A DNA stretch of 45,695 nucleotides from Pseudomonas mandelii (GCF_024138395.1 NZ_JAMYDU010000035.1:1-45695), one strand, 5' to 3'; shown: positions 17,207 through 26,253, numbered from the stretch's first letter. Program-made: numbers and translations. The notes: generated from the sequence alone by a model not told the origin.

Positions 17207-17226
17207 AGATTGGTGTCTCGGCCCCG

Positions 17227-17751
17227 TCAGCGATCGAGCAGTAACGCGACGGCGTGTAATGCCTGAAGCCGGCGTTCGGCCCAATCGCCCTGAAGCACTT
17301 GAACAGGCTGTCGATGCTGCTCCAGCCATGCTTGAGTCGCGTTGAAAAAAGCCCGGCGTTCCTCCAGCTCGGGCTGACAACGCTGCCCGTCATCGGTCCA
17401 GTCGACCTGTTCGGGCGACAGCAGCAAGTGCAAGTCATAGTGCCGAGCCAGCAAGGCCTGCTCAAGCCAGGCCGGGCAATCGCCAAACAGGGTTTGGCTC
17501 CAGAGCATGTTGCTCAGCAAGTGAGTGTCGAGAATCAGCAACGGCGGCCCAAGGGCACGGGCGTCGTCTTCCCATTGCAGCTGACCGCGAGCGATGTCGG
17601 GGATATCGGCCAGGCAGGTGTCTCGCGCTTCCTGCTCAATGAACCAGCGCACGTATTCGCCCACCAGAACACCGCCGAATTGCTGTTGCAGTTCGGCCGC
17701 CAGCCAGCTCTTGCCACTGGATTCAGGCCCCGTGAGCACCAGTACTTTCAT
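17227..17751 (-). CDS. NadR-like nicotinamide riboside kinase (AAA/P-loop ATPase)
   Basis: A 174-residue P-loop kinase resembling the C-terminal ribosylnicotinamide-kinase domain of NadR, without the NadR regulator or adenylyltransferase domains. Walker A TGPESSGKSWLA is near residues 7-18; EYVRWF and the Asp of LLILDTHLLSN suit substrate and Mg binding. It would phosphorylate nicotinamide riboside to NMN. The start at 17751 is chosen because it overlaps the pnuC stop (ATGA) and begins with the P-loop strand MKVLVLTGPES. Coupling to the transporter supports an NAD-salvage role. Confidence 0.85.
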   Translation of the reverse strand: MKVLVLTGPESSGKSWLAAELQQQFGGVLVGEYVRWFIEQEARDTCLADIPDIARGQLQWEDDARALGPPLLILDTHLLSNMLWSQTLFGDCPAWLEQALLARHYDLHLLLSPEQVDWTDDGQRCQPELEERRAFFNATQAWLEQHRQPVQVLQGDWAERRLQALHAVALLLDR

Positions 17752-18311
17752 GTGCGCAACGCCGGATCGACGCGCCACGTCCGCCAGCCGTACACAGCCA
17801 ACACTGCGAATAAACCGTAGAGGCCGGCGGTGAGGTACATCGCTTTATAGATAAACAGGCCAACAAAGATGATGTCCAGCGCGATCCACAGCGGCCAGCA
17901 TTGCAGACGTTTTTGCGCCATCCATAACTGCGCCACCAAACTGAAGCCGGTCAGTGCCGCATCGAGCCAGGGCTGGGCGGCATCGGTCCAGTGGGCCATC
18001 GCGGCGCCGAGCAGCAAACTGCCGACGGCGCCGACGGCCAGCCCGAGCGCAATGGATTTGCCATCGAGCAGGGTGACATGCCGCTTGCCATGAGTCGCGC
18101 TCCCCTGAGTCCACTGCCACCAGCCGTAGATCTGCAAACCGGCGTAGATCACTTGCAGCAGCATGTCCGAATACAGCTTCACCTCGAAAAAGACCCAGCT
18201 ATACAGCAGCACCATGACCAGACCGATCGGCCAGCACCAAGGGTTCTGTCTGACCGTCAACCAGACGGCAATCACGCCGAGGGCGGCAGCAAACAGTTCA
18301 AGCCCGGACAT
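17748..18311 (-). CDS. pnuC: Nicotinamide riboside transporter PnuC
   Basis: A 187-residue inner-membrane protein with about seven hydrophobic segments. The family facilitates uptake of nicotinamide riboside, which the downstream kinase then traps by phosphorylation. Family signatures: WCWPIGLVMVLLYSWVFFEV near residues 24-43, DMLLQVIYAGLQIYGWWQW near 50-68 and WIALDIIFVGLFIYKAMYLT near 140-159. The ATG at 18311 with AAGGAAC upstream is chosen; longer in-frame starts run back into a REPIN. The 3' end overlaps the kinase start. Confidence 0.92.
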   Translation of the reverse strand: MSGLELFAAALGVIAVWLTVRQNPWCWPIGLVMVLLYSWVFFEVKLYSDMLLQVIYAGLQIYGWWQWTQGSATHGKRHVTLLDGKSIALGLAVGAVGSLLLGAAMAHWTDAAQPWLDAALTGFSLVAQLWMAQKRLQCWPLWIALDIIFVGLFIYKAMYLTAGLYGLFAVLAVYGWRTWRVDPALRT

Positions 18312-18387
18312 GGAGGTTCCTTGGTGTTGTAAAAAAGAGGGGGGCGAATTGTACCCGGATTGAGGGGGATTGGGCTTGCCAATCCCT

Positions 18388-18477
18388 GTAGGAGCGAGGC
18401 TTGCCCGCGAAGACGGCGGCACAGTCAATATGGATGTCGCCTGACACACCGCCTTCGCGGGCAAGCCTCGCTCCTAC
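18388..18477. repeat. REP-A inverted pair (REPIN)
   Basis: The direct core is at 18388-18412 and the inverted core at 18453-18477, with a 40-base spacer. It sits between the 3' end of the chemoreceptor gene and the pnuC promoter region, both on the minus strand. Confidence 0.9.
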
Positions 18478-18507
18478 AGGGAGGACCGCGTTGGGTATAG
18501 AGAAAAG

Positions 18508-20142
18508 TTACACCCGAAATTGCTTGAGCAACCCGTTCAACTGCTCACTCAGTTCCTTGAGGTGAACGCTCGCCACGCTCGACTGTTCGGCCGCCAGTGC
18601 GGTGCTGTGGGACAACCCGGCGGCCTGGGTGACGTTCTGATTGATGTCTTCCACCACGTGGGCCTGTTGCAAGGTCGCACTGGCAATCGATGCGTTCAAC
18701 CCGTTGAGGTTGCGCAAGGCCTGGCCGATGGCATTCAGGCTGGCGCCCGCCAGGCCGGCCTGCTCGATGGTCAGTTGCGACGCACGGCTGCTGTCGCCGA
18801 TCACCTTGACCGCCGCTTCGGAATGACTTTGCAGGCGTTCGATCATCGACTGGATTTCCGCCGTCGACTTCTGAGTGCGCTGGGCCAGCAGGCGCACTTC
18901 ATCGGCAACCACCGCAAACCCGCGACCTTGCTCACCGGCCCGGGCGGCTTCGATGGCGGCGTTGAGGGCCAGCAGGTTGGTTTGCTCGGCGATGGAGCGG
19001 ATCACTTCCAGAACGCTGCCGATTTGCGTGCTTTCGGCGGCCAGCGTACGAATCACTTCGACGGCTTGATCGATGGTCGACGACAGCTTGTCGATCTGCT
19101 GCAAGCTACCGTCGATATTCACCTGCCCCTGCTGCGCCTGAGACTCGGCATCGCGCATTTCGCTGGCCGCGTGCTCGGCGTTTTTGGCCACATCCTGCAC
19201 ACCGTAGGTCACTTCGTTGATCGCGGTCGCCACCAGTTCCATTTGCTGCGACTGCTGCTGGCTGCGTTGCTGGGCCTGCGCGGCATCGTTGCCCAGTTCA
19301 TTGGAAGACTGGCCCAGCGCACCGGCGGACACTTGCAGCTGACTGATCACCAGGCGCAGTTTGGCGGTGAAGGCGTTGAAGTGCCGGGCTAATTGCGTGA
19401 CTTCGTCCTGGCCATGGGTATCGAGGCTGCGGGTCAGGTCGCTTTCACCGCTGGCGATGTTGGCCATGGCGTTCACGGTTTCCTGTAGCGGGCGCACGAT
19501 GCTGCGGGCAATCATGATCACCAGCAGCGCCATGATCAGGGCAATCACCAGGCCCACGAAAGAGGCCTTCCAGACCTGCGCATAAAACTCGGCCTGCATG
19601 TCATCGATGTACACGCCCGAACCGATCACCCAACCCCAGGGCTCGAACAGTTTCACGTAGGAGGTTTTTTCCACCGGCGCGCTGGCGCCCGGTTTTGGCC
19701 AGCGGTAGTCGACCATGCCGGCGCCCTTGGCCTTGGCGATGGCGACCATCTCGTTGAATAACGCGAAACCGTCCGGGTCGCGGATCGTCGAGAGATTCTG
19801 GCCATCAAGTTTCGGATTGGTCGGGTGCATGATCATGACTGGCGTCAGATCGTTGATCCAGAAATAGTCATTCTGGTCGTAGCGCAAACCGCGCACGGCG
19901 TTCAGTGCCTGTTTTTGCGCGGCGTCGCGGGTGAGGGTGCCGGTGGTTTCCAGGCCGTGGAAATAGGTGAGGATGCCACTGGCGGTCTGCACCACGTGCT
20001 GAGTCTTTTGGACCTTGGCCTGATAGAGGTCCTCGTGAATCTGCTTGAGCATCAACACGCCCAACGTCAATAGCATCACCACGGCCACGATCAAGATGAG
20101 CCACAAGCGTCGGCTGATCGACACACTGCGCAAGCTGTTCAT
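18508..20142 (-). CDS. Methyl-accepting chemotaxis protein with single Cache domain
   Basis: A 544-residue chemoreceptor. TM1 about 11-31. The periplasmic ligand domain, about 32-187, has the sCache_2 signature (YFWINDLTPVMIMHPTNP, GWVIGSGVYIDDM). TM2 about 192-212, HAMP about 213-265. The cytoplasmic signalling domain has the conserved tip EQTNLLALNAAIEAARAGEQ. It relays ligand binding to CheA/CheW. Some Pseudomonas sCache_2 receptors sense C4 dicarboxylates, so that is a possible ligand class, but specificity cannot be read. It is monocistronic; about 290 bases upstream separate it from divergent uppP. Confidence 0.92.
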   Translation of the reverse strand: MNSLRSVSISRRLWLILIVAVVMLLTLGVLMLKQIHEDLYQAKVQKTQHVVQTASGILTYFHGLETTGTLTRDAAQKQALNAVRGLRYDQNDYFWINDLTPVMIMHPTNPKLDGQNLSTIRDPDGFALFNEMVAIAKAKGAGMVDYRWPKPGASAPVEKTSYVKLFEPWGWVIGSGVYIDDMQAEFYAQVWKASFVGLVIALIMALLVIMIARSIVRPLQETVNAMANIASGESDLTRSLDTHGQDEVTQLARHFNAFTAKLRLVISQLQVSAGALGQSSNELGNDAAQAQQRSQQQSQQMELVATAINEVTYGVQDVAKNAEHAASEMRDAESQAQQGQVNIDGSLQQIDKLSSTIDQAVEVIRTLAAESTQIGSVLEVIRSIAEQTNLLALNAAIEAARAGEQGRGFAVVADEVRLLAQRTQKSTAEIQSMIERLQSHSEAAVKVIGDSSRASQLTIEQAGLAGASLNAIGQALRNLNGLNASIASATLQQAHVVEDINQNVTQAAGLSHSTALAAEQSSVASVHLKELSEQLNGLLKQFRV

Positions 20143-20397
20143 AACGCTGTTACTCCGGTTTTCTTGTTCTTGTCATAAACGATCGCCAGCATCCAACCAC
20201 ACTTTGCCGATCGGGCCTATCCGACTCAGGCCGTATTACGCGGCAGCGTAAATGAGGCGTGTCTGATAGGATTTCGGCCCCGCACGGAAAAACCTGAGCC
20301 CAAGTCTCTTTTCACGCCATTTTTACGGTTTTGTGTGGATCTTGCGCGCGGGGATTCAGCCAGGGTTGATCGCAGTCAGCGCTTATAAATTATTGAC
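20143..20397. promoter_or_regulatory. Divergent intergenic region MCP / uppP
   Basis: 255 bases between two divergent genes. AT-rich near 20380-20396 (TATAAATTATTGAC), a plausible promoter area for uppP. No operator was recognised. Confidence 0.3.
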
Positions 20398-20422
20398 GAA
20401 GCATGCCTGGGGGCATGGCTTC
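20398..20422 (+). promoter_or_regulatory. Hairpin just upstream of the uppP ribosome site
   Basis: GAAGCATGCC (20398-20407) pairs with GGCAT-G-GCTTC (20412-20422) around a TGGG loop: ten base pairs with one bulged G. It ends three bases before the GGGGGA ribosome site, so it could tune uppP translation or mRNA stability. It is not followed by a T-run, so it is not a terminator. Confidence 0.45.
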
Positions 20423-20433
20423 TTGGGGGATTG

Positions 20434-21264
20434 ATGGATCTTTGGACGGCCTTTCAGGCATTGATTTTAGGCGTGGTAGAAGGGCTGACGGAGTTCTTGC
20501 CCATTTCCAGTACCGGGCACCAGATCATTGTGGCGGACTTGCTCAACTTCGGCGGTGAGCGGGCCATGGCCTTCAACATCATCATTCAGCTCGGCGCGAT
20601 CCTCGCTGTGGTCTGGCAGTTCCGCCGCAAGATCTTCGACGTGGTCATCGGTTTGCCGACGCAGCCCAGCGCTCGACGCTTTACCGCGAACCTGTTGATT
20701 GCTTTCCTGCCGGCCGTGGTATTGGGGGTGATTTTCGCCGATCTGATCCACGAGTATCTGTTCAACCCGATTACCGTGGCCACCGCATTGGTCGTGGGCG
20801 GGATCGTCATGTTGTGGGCCGAACGCCGCCAGCATGAAGTGCATGCTGAAAGCGTTGATGACATCACCTGGAAAGATGCCCTGAAAGTCGGCTTCGCCCA
20901 ATGCCTGGCGATGATCCCGGGGACCTCGCGTTCCGGCTCGACAATCATTGGCGGTTTGCTGTTCGGGTTATCGCGAAAGACGGCCACCGAGTTCTCGTTC
21001 TTCCTCGCCATGCCAACCATGGTCGGCGCGGCGGTGTACTCCGGCTATAAATACCGCGATCTGTTTGTGCCGGCTGATTTTCCGGTGTTTGCCATTGGCT
21101 TCATCACGGCCTTCATCTTTGCGATGATCGCCGTCCGTGGTTTGCTGATATTCATTGCCAGTCACAGCTACGCGACATTCGCCTGGTATCGCATTGTGTT
21201 CGGTCTGGTGATCCTGGCCACCTGGCAATTCGGTTGGGTCGACTGGACAGCAGTCAAGCCATGA
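20434..21264 (+). CDS. uppP: Undecaprenyl-diphosphatase UppP (BacA)
   Basis: A 276-residue integral membrane phosphatase that recycles undecaprenyl diphosphate to the monophosphate carrier for peptidoglycan and O-antigen synthesis; overproduction gives bacitracin resistance. Both family motifs are present: EGLTEFLPISSTGH near residues 15-28 and PGTSRSGSTIIGG near 170-182. There are about eight hydrophobic segments. The start is ATG 20434, with GGGGGA just upstream; a TTG three bases earlier is possible. The last codons overlap the DUF1294 gene (ATGA). Confidence 0.93.
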   Translation: MDLWTAFQALILGVVEGLTEFLPISSTGHQIIVADLLNFGGERAMAFNIIIQLGAILAVVWQFRRKIFDVVIGLPTQPSARRFTANLLIAFLPAVVLGVIFADLIHEYLFNPITVATALVVGGIVMLWAERRQHEVHAESVDDITWKDALKVGFAQCLAMIPGTSRSGSTIIGGLLFGLSRKTATEFSFFLAMPTMVGAAVYSGYKYRDLFVPADFPVFAIGFITAFIFAMIAVRGLLIFIASHSYATFAWYRIVFGLVILATWQFGWVDWTAVKP

Positions 21265-21689
21265 ATGACTCCAGCTCGCGCAACAACGCCGGGCGCAAGT
21301 CCGGGGGCGCCATTCAGAACCTGCGGCTGAAACTGCTGGTATTCGTTGCGCTGTGCGCAGTGCCATTGTTTGGCTCGGTGTCGCTGTGGCTGCGCGGGGT
21401 GTCGATGATTCCCCTCGCGGCCTACGGCATCGTCAGCGTGCTGGCGTTTTTTCTGTACTGGAGCGACAAGCACAAGGCCCGCGCCGACAGCTGGCGCACG
21501 CCGGAGAACGTCTTGCACGCGGTGGAGCTGGCGGGCGGTTGGCCGGGCGCCTTGCTGGCCCAGCAAGCGTTTCGGCACAAGACCCGCAAAGTCTCGTTTC
21601 AGTTGGTGTTCTGGCTCATCGTGCTGATGCATCAGGTGTTCTGGATCGACCAGCTGTTTCTGGGCGCTAACCTGTTTGCGCTGTTTTAA
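21261..21689 (+). CDS. DUF1294 membrane protein
   Basis: A 142-residue protein with a polar N-terminus (1-25) and three or four hydrophobic segments, about 27-50, 55-75 and 118-140. The DUF1294 signature is present: FFLYWSDKHKARADSWRTPE near 68-87 and ELAGGWPGALLAQQAFRHKT near 92-111. Function unknown. Translationally coupled to uppP by the ATGA overlap, which suggests an envelope-associated role but does not prove it. An in-frame ATG at 21234 lies inside uppP and is less likely. Confidence 0.85.
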   Translation: MNDSSSRNNAGRKSGGAIQNLRLKLLVFVALCAVPLFGSVSLWLRGVSMIPLAAYGIVSVLAFFLYWSDKHKARADSWRTPENVLHAVELAGGWPGALLAQQAFRHKTRKVSFQLVFWLIVLMHQVFWIDQLFLGANLFALF

Positions 21690-21695
21690 AGCGCT

Positions 21696-22055
21696 TTAAA
21701 GCAGCAAGCCGACCTGCGTGCGTTTGGGCAATTTGCTCACCACCAATTGGTGGGAACGTTGCAGCAAGCCTTGCAGTTCCTCGGTGCCCAGTGGGTAGGG
21801 CGTTTCCATGATGACCCACTGGGCCCGGGCCAGATACGGCGCCGGGTGAATGCCCGGCCGGTCGCAATGGCCCAGGAAAAGGTCCTTGTCGACCTTGAAC
21901 GCCAGGGACTGTCCCCGCAGGTTCTGCAAGGCGAACATCTTGTTCCCGGCAATCGAAAACACCCGCACGCCACCCCACTTGTAATCCTCCCGCGCGCCGG
22001 GCAGCGCCAGGCAATATTGCGCGACGTCCTCTTCGCTCATTCGTCCCGCTTTCAT
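21696..22055 (-). CDS. MmcQ/YjbR family protein
   Basis: A 119-residue YjbR-fold protein. Typical family features are seen: LPGAREDYKWGGVRVFSIAG near 17-36, an FKVDKDLF strand and the C-terminal ELQGLLQRSHQLVVSKLPK. The fold is a double-wing type sometimes suggested to bind DNA; function unknown. ATG 22055 overlaps the LysR-gene stop (ATGA); an in-frame ATG at 22040, five codons in, has its own GCGGGACGA upstream and may be the real start. It forms a two-gene unit with lysR. Its 3' end lies six bases from that of the convergent DUF1294 gene. Confidence 0.85.
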   Translation of the reverse strand: MKAGRMSEEDVAQYCLALPGAREDYKWGGVRVFSIAGNKMFALQNLRGQSLAFKVDKDLFLGHCDRPGIHPAPYLARAQWVIMETPYPLGTEELQGLLQRSHQLVVSKLPKRTQVGLLL

Positions 22056-22960
22056 AACAGTCTGTCCCCGCAAACATTGAATGATTCGACCAAATGGTCG
22101 ATCCAGGCACGCACCGCCGGCATCACCCCGCGTCGATGAGGGTAGACGGCTTGCAGCCAGCCGCCCGGCAATGACCAGTCGGGCAGCAGTTGCACCAGCG
22201 AACCGTTTTCCAGCTCTTGCTCGCAATACATCATGGGCAGCATGGTAAAGCCCTGACCGTTGAGAGTGCAGGCTTTGCGCACGATGAAATCTTCGCAGCC
22301 CAATCGCGCTTCGAGACTCAGGTCGTAGCTTTTGCCCTGTTGATCAAGTATGCGAATGTGCACCATGCGATCGGTTTCCAGAGCGCCGAGCACGGGCAGG
22401 TTTTTCAGGTCTTCGGGATGATTGATTTGACGGCCGAGCATAAATGCCGGGCTGGCAACCATCAGCATTTGGGCCTGACGCAGGCGGCGGGTGACCAGCA
22501 ATGGATCTTCATCACCCAGATCCCGCACCCTCAAGGCGACATCGACGCCTTCGTTGATCAGGTCAACCCGACGGTTGAGCAACATGACCTCCAGCTGAAC
22601 CTGAGGGAATTTCTCCAGGAAGTGACTGATCACCCCAGGCAGCATTTGGTGAGCCAACCCCACGGGGCAGGACACTCGCAAGCGCCCTCGGGGTTCGCTG
22701 GACATACTGGCCACCGCTTCATCGGCCATCTCGGCCTCCAGCAACATCGCCTGACAATGGCGCAAGTAACGCTCGCCCACGGCGGTCAAGTTGAGTTGGC
22801 GGGTGGTGCGTTGCAGCAGGCGCGCGCCCAGGCGTTCTTCCAGCTCGGCGATACGTCGCGACAACCGCGACTTGGGAATGCCCAGCAAACGCCCGGCTGC
22901 CGCGAAGCCACCGGCTTCGACCACCTTGGCGAAGTAGTAGAGGTCGTTAAGGTCCTGCAT
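22052..22960 (-). CDS. LysR-family transcriptional regulator
   Basis: A 302-residue LTTR. N-terminal winged HTH 1-60 (LYYFAKVVEAGGFAAAGRLL, GIPKSRLSRRIAELEERLGA), linker helix, then an effector-binding domain (about 90-295). It is of the CrgA/AaeR-like branch, judging from the RRIAELEERLGARLLQRTTR form. It is divergent from azoR with 130 bases between, the classical arrangement in which the regulator controls the neighbouring gene. It would be expected to activate azoR and repress itself in response to an unknown, perhaps quinone or azo, effector. Confidence 0.92.
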   Translation of the reverse strand: MQDLNDLYYFAKVVEAGGFAAAGRLLGIPKSRLSRRIAELEERLGARLLQRTTRQLNLTAVGERYLRHCQAMLLEAEMADEAVASMSSEPRGRLRVSCPVGLAHQMLPGVISHFLEKFPQVQLEVMLLNRRVDLINEGVDVALRVRDLGDEDPLLVTRRLRQAQMLMVASPAFMLGRQINHPEDLKNLPVLGALETDRMVHIRILDQQGKSYDLSLEARLGCEDFIVRKACTLNGQGFTMLPMMYCEQELENGSLVQLLPDWSLPGGWLQAVYPHRRGVMPAVRAWIDHLVESFNVCGDRLL

Positions 22961-23090
22961 GATTTAAACTCGACTGTTCTATCAATGGGACGAACTATCG
23001 CATTGTTGCCGACTAATCAGCCATTGGTTTCGTCGGTAGGATTGTCTCCATCAGATCGCCCGGTGGCGATCCTCACCTTGGAGATCCCAC
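22961..23090. promoter_or_regulatory. Divergent lysR / azoR promoter region
   Basis: 130 bases. It carries the interrupted inverted repeat CCGAC (23009-23013) / GTCGG (23032-23036) and T-N11-A type sequence around 22980-23003, both compatible with an LTTR operator. The azoR ribosome site GGAGAT is at about 23080-23085. Confidence 0.45.
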
Positions 23091-23702
23091 ATGAAATTAC
23101 TGCATATCGATTCGAGCATTCTGGGTGACAACTCGGCTTCCCGTCAGCTGAGCGGCGAAGTCGTCAAAACCTGGCAAGCCGCCGAGCCTGGCGTTGTGGT
23201 GACTTACCGCGATCTGGCCGCCGATGCCATCAGCCATTTCTCCGCCACCACCCTGGTCGCCGCTGGCACCGCCGCTGAACTGCGCAACGCCGCGCAACAG
23301 CACGAAGCGGATCTGAGTGCCTCGACTCTGGCCGAATTCCTCGCCGCCGATGCTGTGGTGATTGCCGCGCCGATGTACAACTTCTCCATCCCGACCCAAC
23401 TCAAGGCCTGGATCGACCGCATCGCCGTAGCCGGTCAGACGTTCCGCTACACCGAAGCCGGCCCTGAAGGCCTGTGCGGCGGCAAGAAAGTCGTCATCGT
23501 CTCGACTGCCGGTGGTCTGCATGCCGGTCAAGCGACCGGTGTTGCGCACGAAGATTATCTGAAAGTGCTGTTCGGCTTCATCGGCATCACCGACATCGAG
23601 TTCGTCCGCGCCCATGGCCTGGCCTACGGTGATGAAGTGCGCACCAAAGCCATGAGCGACGCTCAAGCGCACATCCGCGAGCAAATGTTCGCCGCCGCGT
23701 AA
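23091..23702 (+). CDS. azoR: FMN-dependent NADH:quinone oxidoreductase / azoreductase
   Basis: A 203-residue flavodoxin-fold enzyme that reduces quinones and azo bonds by two-electron transfer from NAD(P)H through FMN. The flavin phosphate site HIDSSILGDNSASRQLSGE is near residues 5-23, APMYNFSIPTQLKAWIDR near 91-108 and the isoalloxazine region STAGGLHAG near 140-148. Length and motifs match AzoR/AcpD. It is controlled probably by the divergent LysR protein. GGAGAT precedes the ATG. Confidence 0.93.
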   Translation: MKLLHIDSSILGDNSASRQLSGEVVKTWQAAEPGVVVTYRDLAADAISHFSATTLVAAGTAAELRNAAQQHEADLSASTLAEFLAADAVVIAAPMYNFSIPTQLKAWIDRIAVAGQTFRYTEAGPEGLCGGKKVVIVSTAGGLHAGQATGVAHEDYLKVLFGFIGITDIEFVRAHGLAYGDEVRTKAMSDAQAHIREQMFAAA

Positions 23703-23871
23703 GGCGTGCGTAAAGACGTCAAACAGCTCGGGCAATACCCCTGAAACTCTGTATTCTGGTCATCGTGATGGCCAGGTACGGAGTTTTTTGTTTCTGGCGG
23801 TTATCAGTTTCTGGCCCGGGTTATGCGATCGAGGGCTGACATCCGCGGTCAGTAACAAGGTGGGGCATCCC

Positions 23872-24909
23872 ATGGTGCGTCTTTGTGCAACGCTGCTGAT
23901 TTGCCTGCTCGGCAGTCTGAGTTTGGTGCACGCCGCGTCTGCGCCACATCCTCACTGGAGCGTCGGTTTCCATGAGATGACGTTCCTCGATCCGCTGGAC
24001 TTGCAGCCGATGCGTGCCATCGCTTTTTACCCGTCCAGTGAAAAGGAACATTCCAGCACGCTCGAGGGCTACACGGTCGAAGCGGGTGAAAACATCAAAG
24101 TCGCCATCGGACGTTTTCCGATGCTGATGCTGTCCCACGGCAACACCGGAACCCCGCTGGCCCTGCACGACCTCGCCACCTCATTGGCACGCAAGGGCTT
24201 TGTGGTGGTGGCGGTGATCCATCCTGGCGACAACTCCAAAGACCACAGCCGTCTCGGCACCTTGAGCAACCTGTATGGGCGGCCGATCCAGATCTCCGAA
24301 GCCATTACCGCGACCTTGAGCGACCGGATGCTCGCGCCTTTCGTCAATGCCCGGCAGGTCGGGGTGATTGGCTATTCGGCGGGCGGTGAGACTGCGCTGA
24401 TCCTGTCCGGCGCCACTCCGGATCTGGATCGCCTGCGCCGTTATTGCCAGGAGCGCCCGGATGATCACGATGCCTGCAACACGCAAGGCGAACTGATTGT
24501 CGACCGCGATGACTTGCAGCCAGTGGCGGACTCGCGCGTGCATGCCTTGTTGCTGATGGCGCCGCTGAGTCTGAAGTTCGGCCGCCATACCCTGGCCGAC
24601 GTGCATGTGCCGGTGCTGCTGTACAGCGGCGATGGCGACAAACTGGTGGCGTTCGACAAAAACGCTGCGGCGCTTGCACGCAAATTGCCGACCGCACCGG
24701 ACTTCAAATTGCTGGCCGGGGCAGGGCATTTCGTGTTCATGGCACCGTGCAACGAAGAACAGATTGCCGCCATGCCGGCGCTGTGCACCGATGCCGACGG
24801 CGTCGACCGCAAGGACATTCACCGCAACATGATTTCCGAAGCCGGACGGTTCTTCGCCCATGCCTTGGGCAAACCCACCCGCGCCGGTATGCAGACCGCG
24901 GATCAGTAA
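23872..24909 (+). CDS. Exported alpha/beta hydrolase (dienelactone-hydrolase-like)
   Basis: A 345-residue secreted or periplasmic alpha/beta hydrolase. Signal peptide about 1-22 (LLICLLGSLSLVHAAS). Strand beta-4 and oxyanion region LMLSHGNTGTP near 84; nucleophile elbow GYSAGG near 165; acid DGDKLVAF near 255; His in GAGHFVFMAPC near 285. Cys residues near 195-207, 291 and 302 could form disulfides. The start at 23872 is chosen because AAGGTGGGG lies upstream and the signal peptide then has normal length; an in-frame start at 23788 would add 28 residues. The substrate is unknown; platelet-activating-factor-acetylhydrolase-like esterases share this plan. Confidence 0.82.
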   Translation: MVRLCATLLICLLGSLSLVHAASAPHPHWSVGFHEMTFLDPLDLQPMRAIAFYPSSEKEHSSTLEGYTVEAGENIKVAIGRFPMLMLSHGNTGTPLALHDLATSLARKGFVVVAVIHPGDNSKDHSRLGTLSNLYGRPIQISEAITATLSDRMLAPFVNARQVGVIGYSAGGETALILSGATPDLDRLRRYCQERPDDHDACNTQGELIVDRDDLQPVADSRVHALLLMAPLSLKFGRHTLADVHVPVLLYSGDGDKLVAFDKNAAALARKLPTAPDFKLLAGAGHFVFMAPCNEEQIAAMPALCTDADGVDRKDIHRNMISEAGRFFAHALGKPTRAGMQTADQ

Positions 24910-24924
24910 ACAATACAAACCTTT

Positions 24925-25054
24925 GTAGCAGCTGGCGAAGCCTGCGTTCGGCTGCGAAGCAGTCGTGAAGCTTTTACACGGTCTTCCTGAAATACTGCGA
25001 AGACTGAATTTACGACTGCTTCGCAGCCGAACGCAGGCTTCGCCAGCTGCTACA
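24925..25054. repeat. REP-B' inverted pair
   Basis: GTAGCAGCTGGCGAAGCC at the left and its inverted copy at the right, with a spacer of about 45 bases; arms are about 42 bases and nearly perfect. It lies between the convergent hydrolase and MFS genes and is close kin to the element at 33279-33410. The long hairpin can also stop or delimit both transcripts. Confidence 0.9.
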
Positions 25055-25065
25055 GGGCGGTGGGG

Positions 25066-26253
25066 TTAATCCATCGCGCGGTGTTTCAGTAATAAGGTCA
25101 AACTGAGTCCGGTTATCGACAATAACGCCGCACTAAAGAAAATCCACGAATACCCCAGGTTCAACGCCACGGCACCCATCAGCGGCCCGGCAATCGCCAG
25201 CGCCAGATCGAAAAACACCGCATAAGCACCCAATCCTGCTCCGCGACTGGAATTGGGCACTTGCTTGATCGCTTCCACCCCCAGCGCCGGATACACCAGG
25301 GACAAGCCGAACCCGGTCAGGCCGGCGCCGATCAAGGCATAACCCGTCGAAGGCGCCAGCCACAGCAGGACCAGCCCCACAGTTTCAATGGTCATGCAGG
25401 CGATGGCCGAGGTGAAGCCGCCGAAACGGTTGATGCTGGATATGAACAACAGCCGCGCCAGAATGAAACAGACCCCGAATACCGTCAGGCAATAAGCCGC
25501 GCCGCTCCAGCCAAGGCTGACGTAATACAGGGTAATAAAAGTGGTGAGTGTGCCGTAACCGATGGACGCCAGACTCAGGCTCGCGCCGAAGGGGGCAATA
25601 CGCCCGAACACCGCCCAGAACGGCAGGCGCTCGCCGCGAATCACCGGCACCGAAGGTTTGTTGCGGATCAACAGTAGCGCCATCAAGGCCAGTAACGACA
25701 GCGCGATCCCGAGGCTGGCGAACCCCAGTTCGGCGACCATCACCACGCCCAGCGGCGCGCCGATGGCGATAGCGCCGTATGAGGCAATTCCGTTCCAGGA
25801 AATCGAACGTGCCGTGTGTTCGGCACCGACCTTGCCCATGCACCAACTGATCGTGCCGACCCCGATCAACCCTTGAGCGATCCCCAGCAACAAGCGGCCA
25901 GCGATCAAGATGATCAGGCTCAACAACGGCAGACTTTGCAGCAGGGTCGACAGCAGTGTCAGCACGCCGCTCAACGCAATCCCCGACAACCCGTAAACAA
26001 TCGCCCGTTTAGTTCCGATGCTGTCCGACAGCCGTCCGGCCATGGGCCGGCTGAGCAGAGTGGCCAGGTACTGCGAGCCAATAGTCAGCCCCGCCACGAT
26101 GGCGCTGAACCCCAACTGTTCATGCACATACGCCGGCAATACCGCAATCGGCAAGCCGATGCAGAGGAAGGCAACAAAGGTATAGAAAACGATGGAGACG
26201 ATCTGCAGAGTGATCGCAACGGAGCTTTGCGGGGGCAGTTGCTGCACAGACAT
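25066..26253 (-). CDS. MFS transporter, YhhS/YfcJ type
   Basis: A 395-residue, 12-segment major-facilitator protein. The loop 2-3 signature SRPMAGRLSDSIGTKRAI is near residues 68-85 and the motif LLLGIAQGLIGVGTISW in helix 4 near 120-136; the two six-helix halves are separated by a short loop near 200. E. coli relatives of this group are efflux pumps for sugars or drugs. The N-terminus is short and cytoplasmic. It is the only gene of its unit; a REPIN and a 100-base leader lie upstream. Substrate unknown. Confidence 0.87.
   Translation of the reverse strand: MSVQQLPPQSSVAITLQIVSIVFYTFVAFLCIGLPIAVLPAYVHEQLGFSAIVAGLTIGSQYLATLLSRPMAGRLSDSIGTKRAIVYGLSGIALSGVLTLLSTLLQSLPLLSLIILIAGRLLLGIAQGLIGVGTISWCMGKVGAEHTARSISWNGIASYGAIAIGAPLGVVMVAELGFASLGIALSLLALMALLLIRNKPSVPVIRGERLPFWAVFGRIAPFGASLSLASIGYGTLTTFITLYYVSLGWSGAAYCLTVFGVCFILARLLFISSINRFGGFTSAIACMTIETVGLVLLWLAPSTGYALIGAGLTGFGLSLVYPALGVEAIKQVPNSSRGAGLGAYAVFFDLALAIAGPLMGAVALNLGYSWIFFSAALLSITGLSLTLLLKHRAMD

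Noticed and set aside
22961..23090. A terminator formed by CCGAC/GTCGG
   Set aside because: Five-base arms separated by 18 bases and no T-run; better seen as possible operator half-sites.
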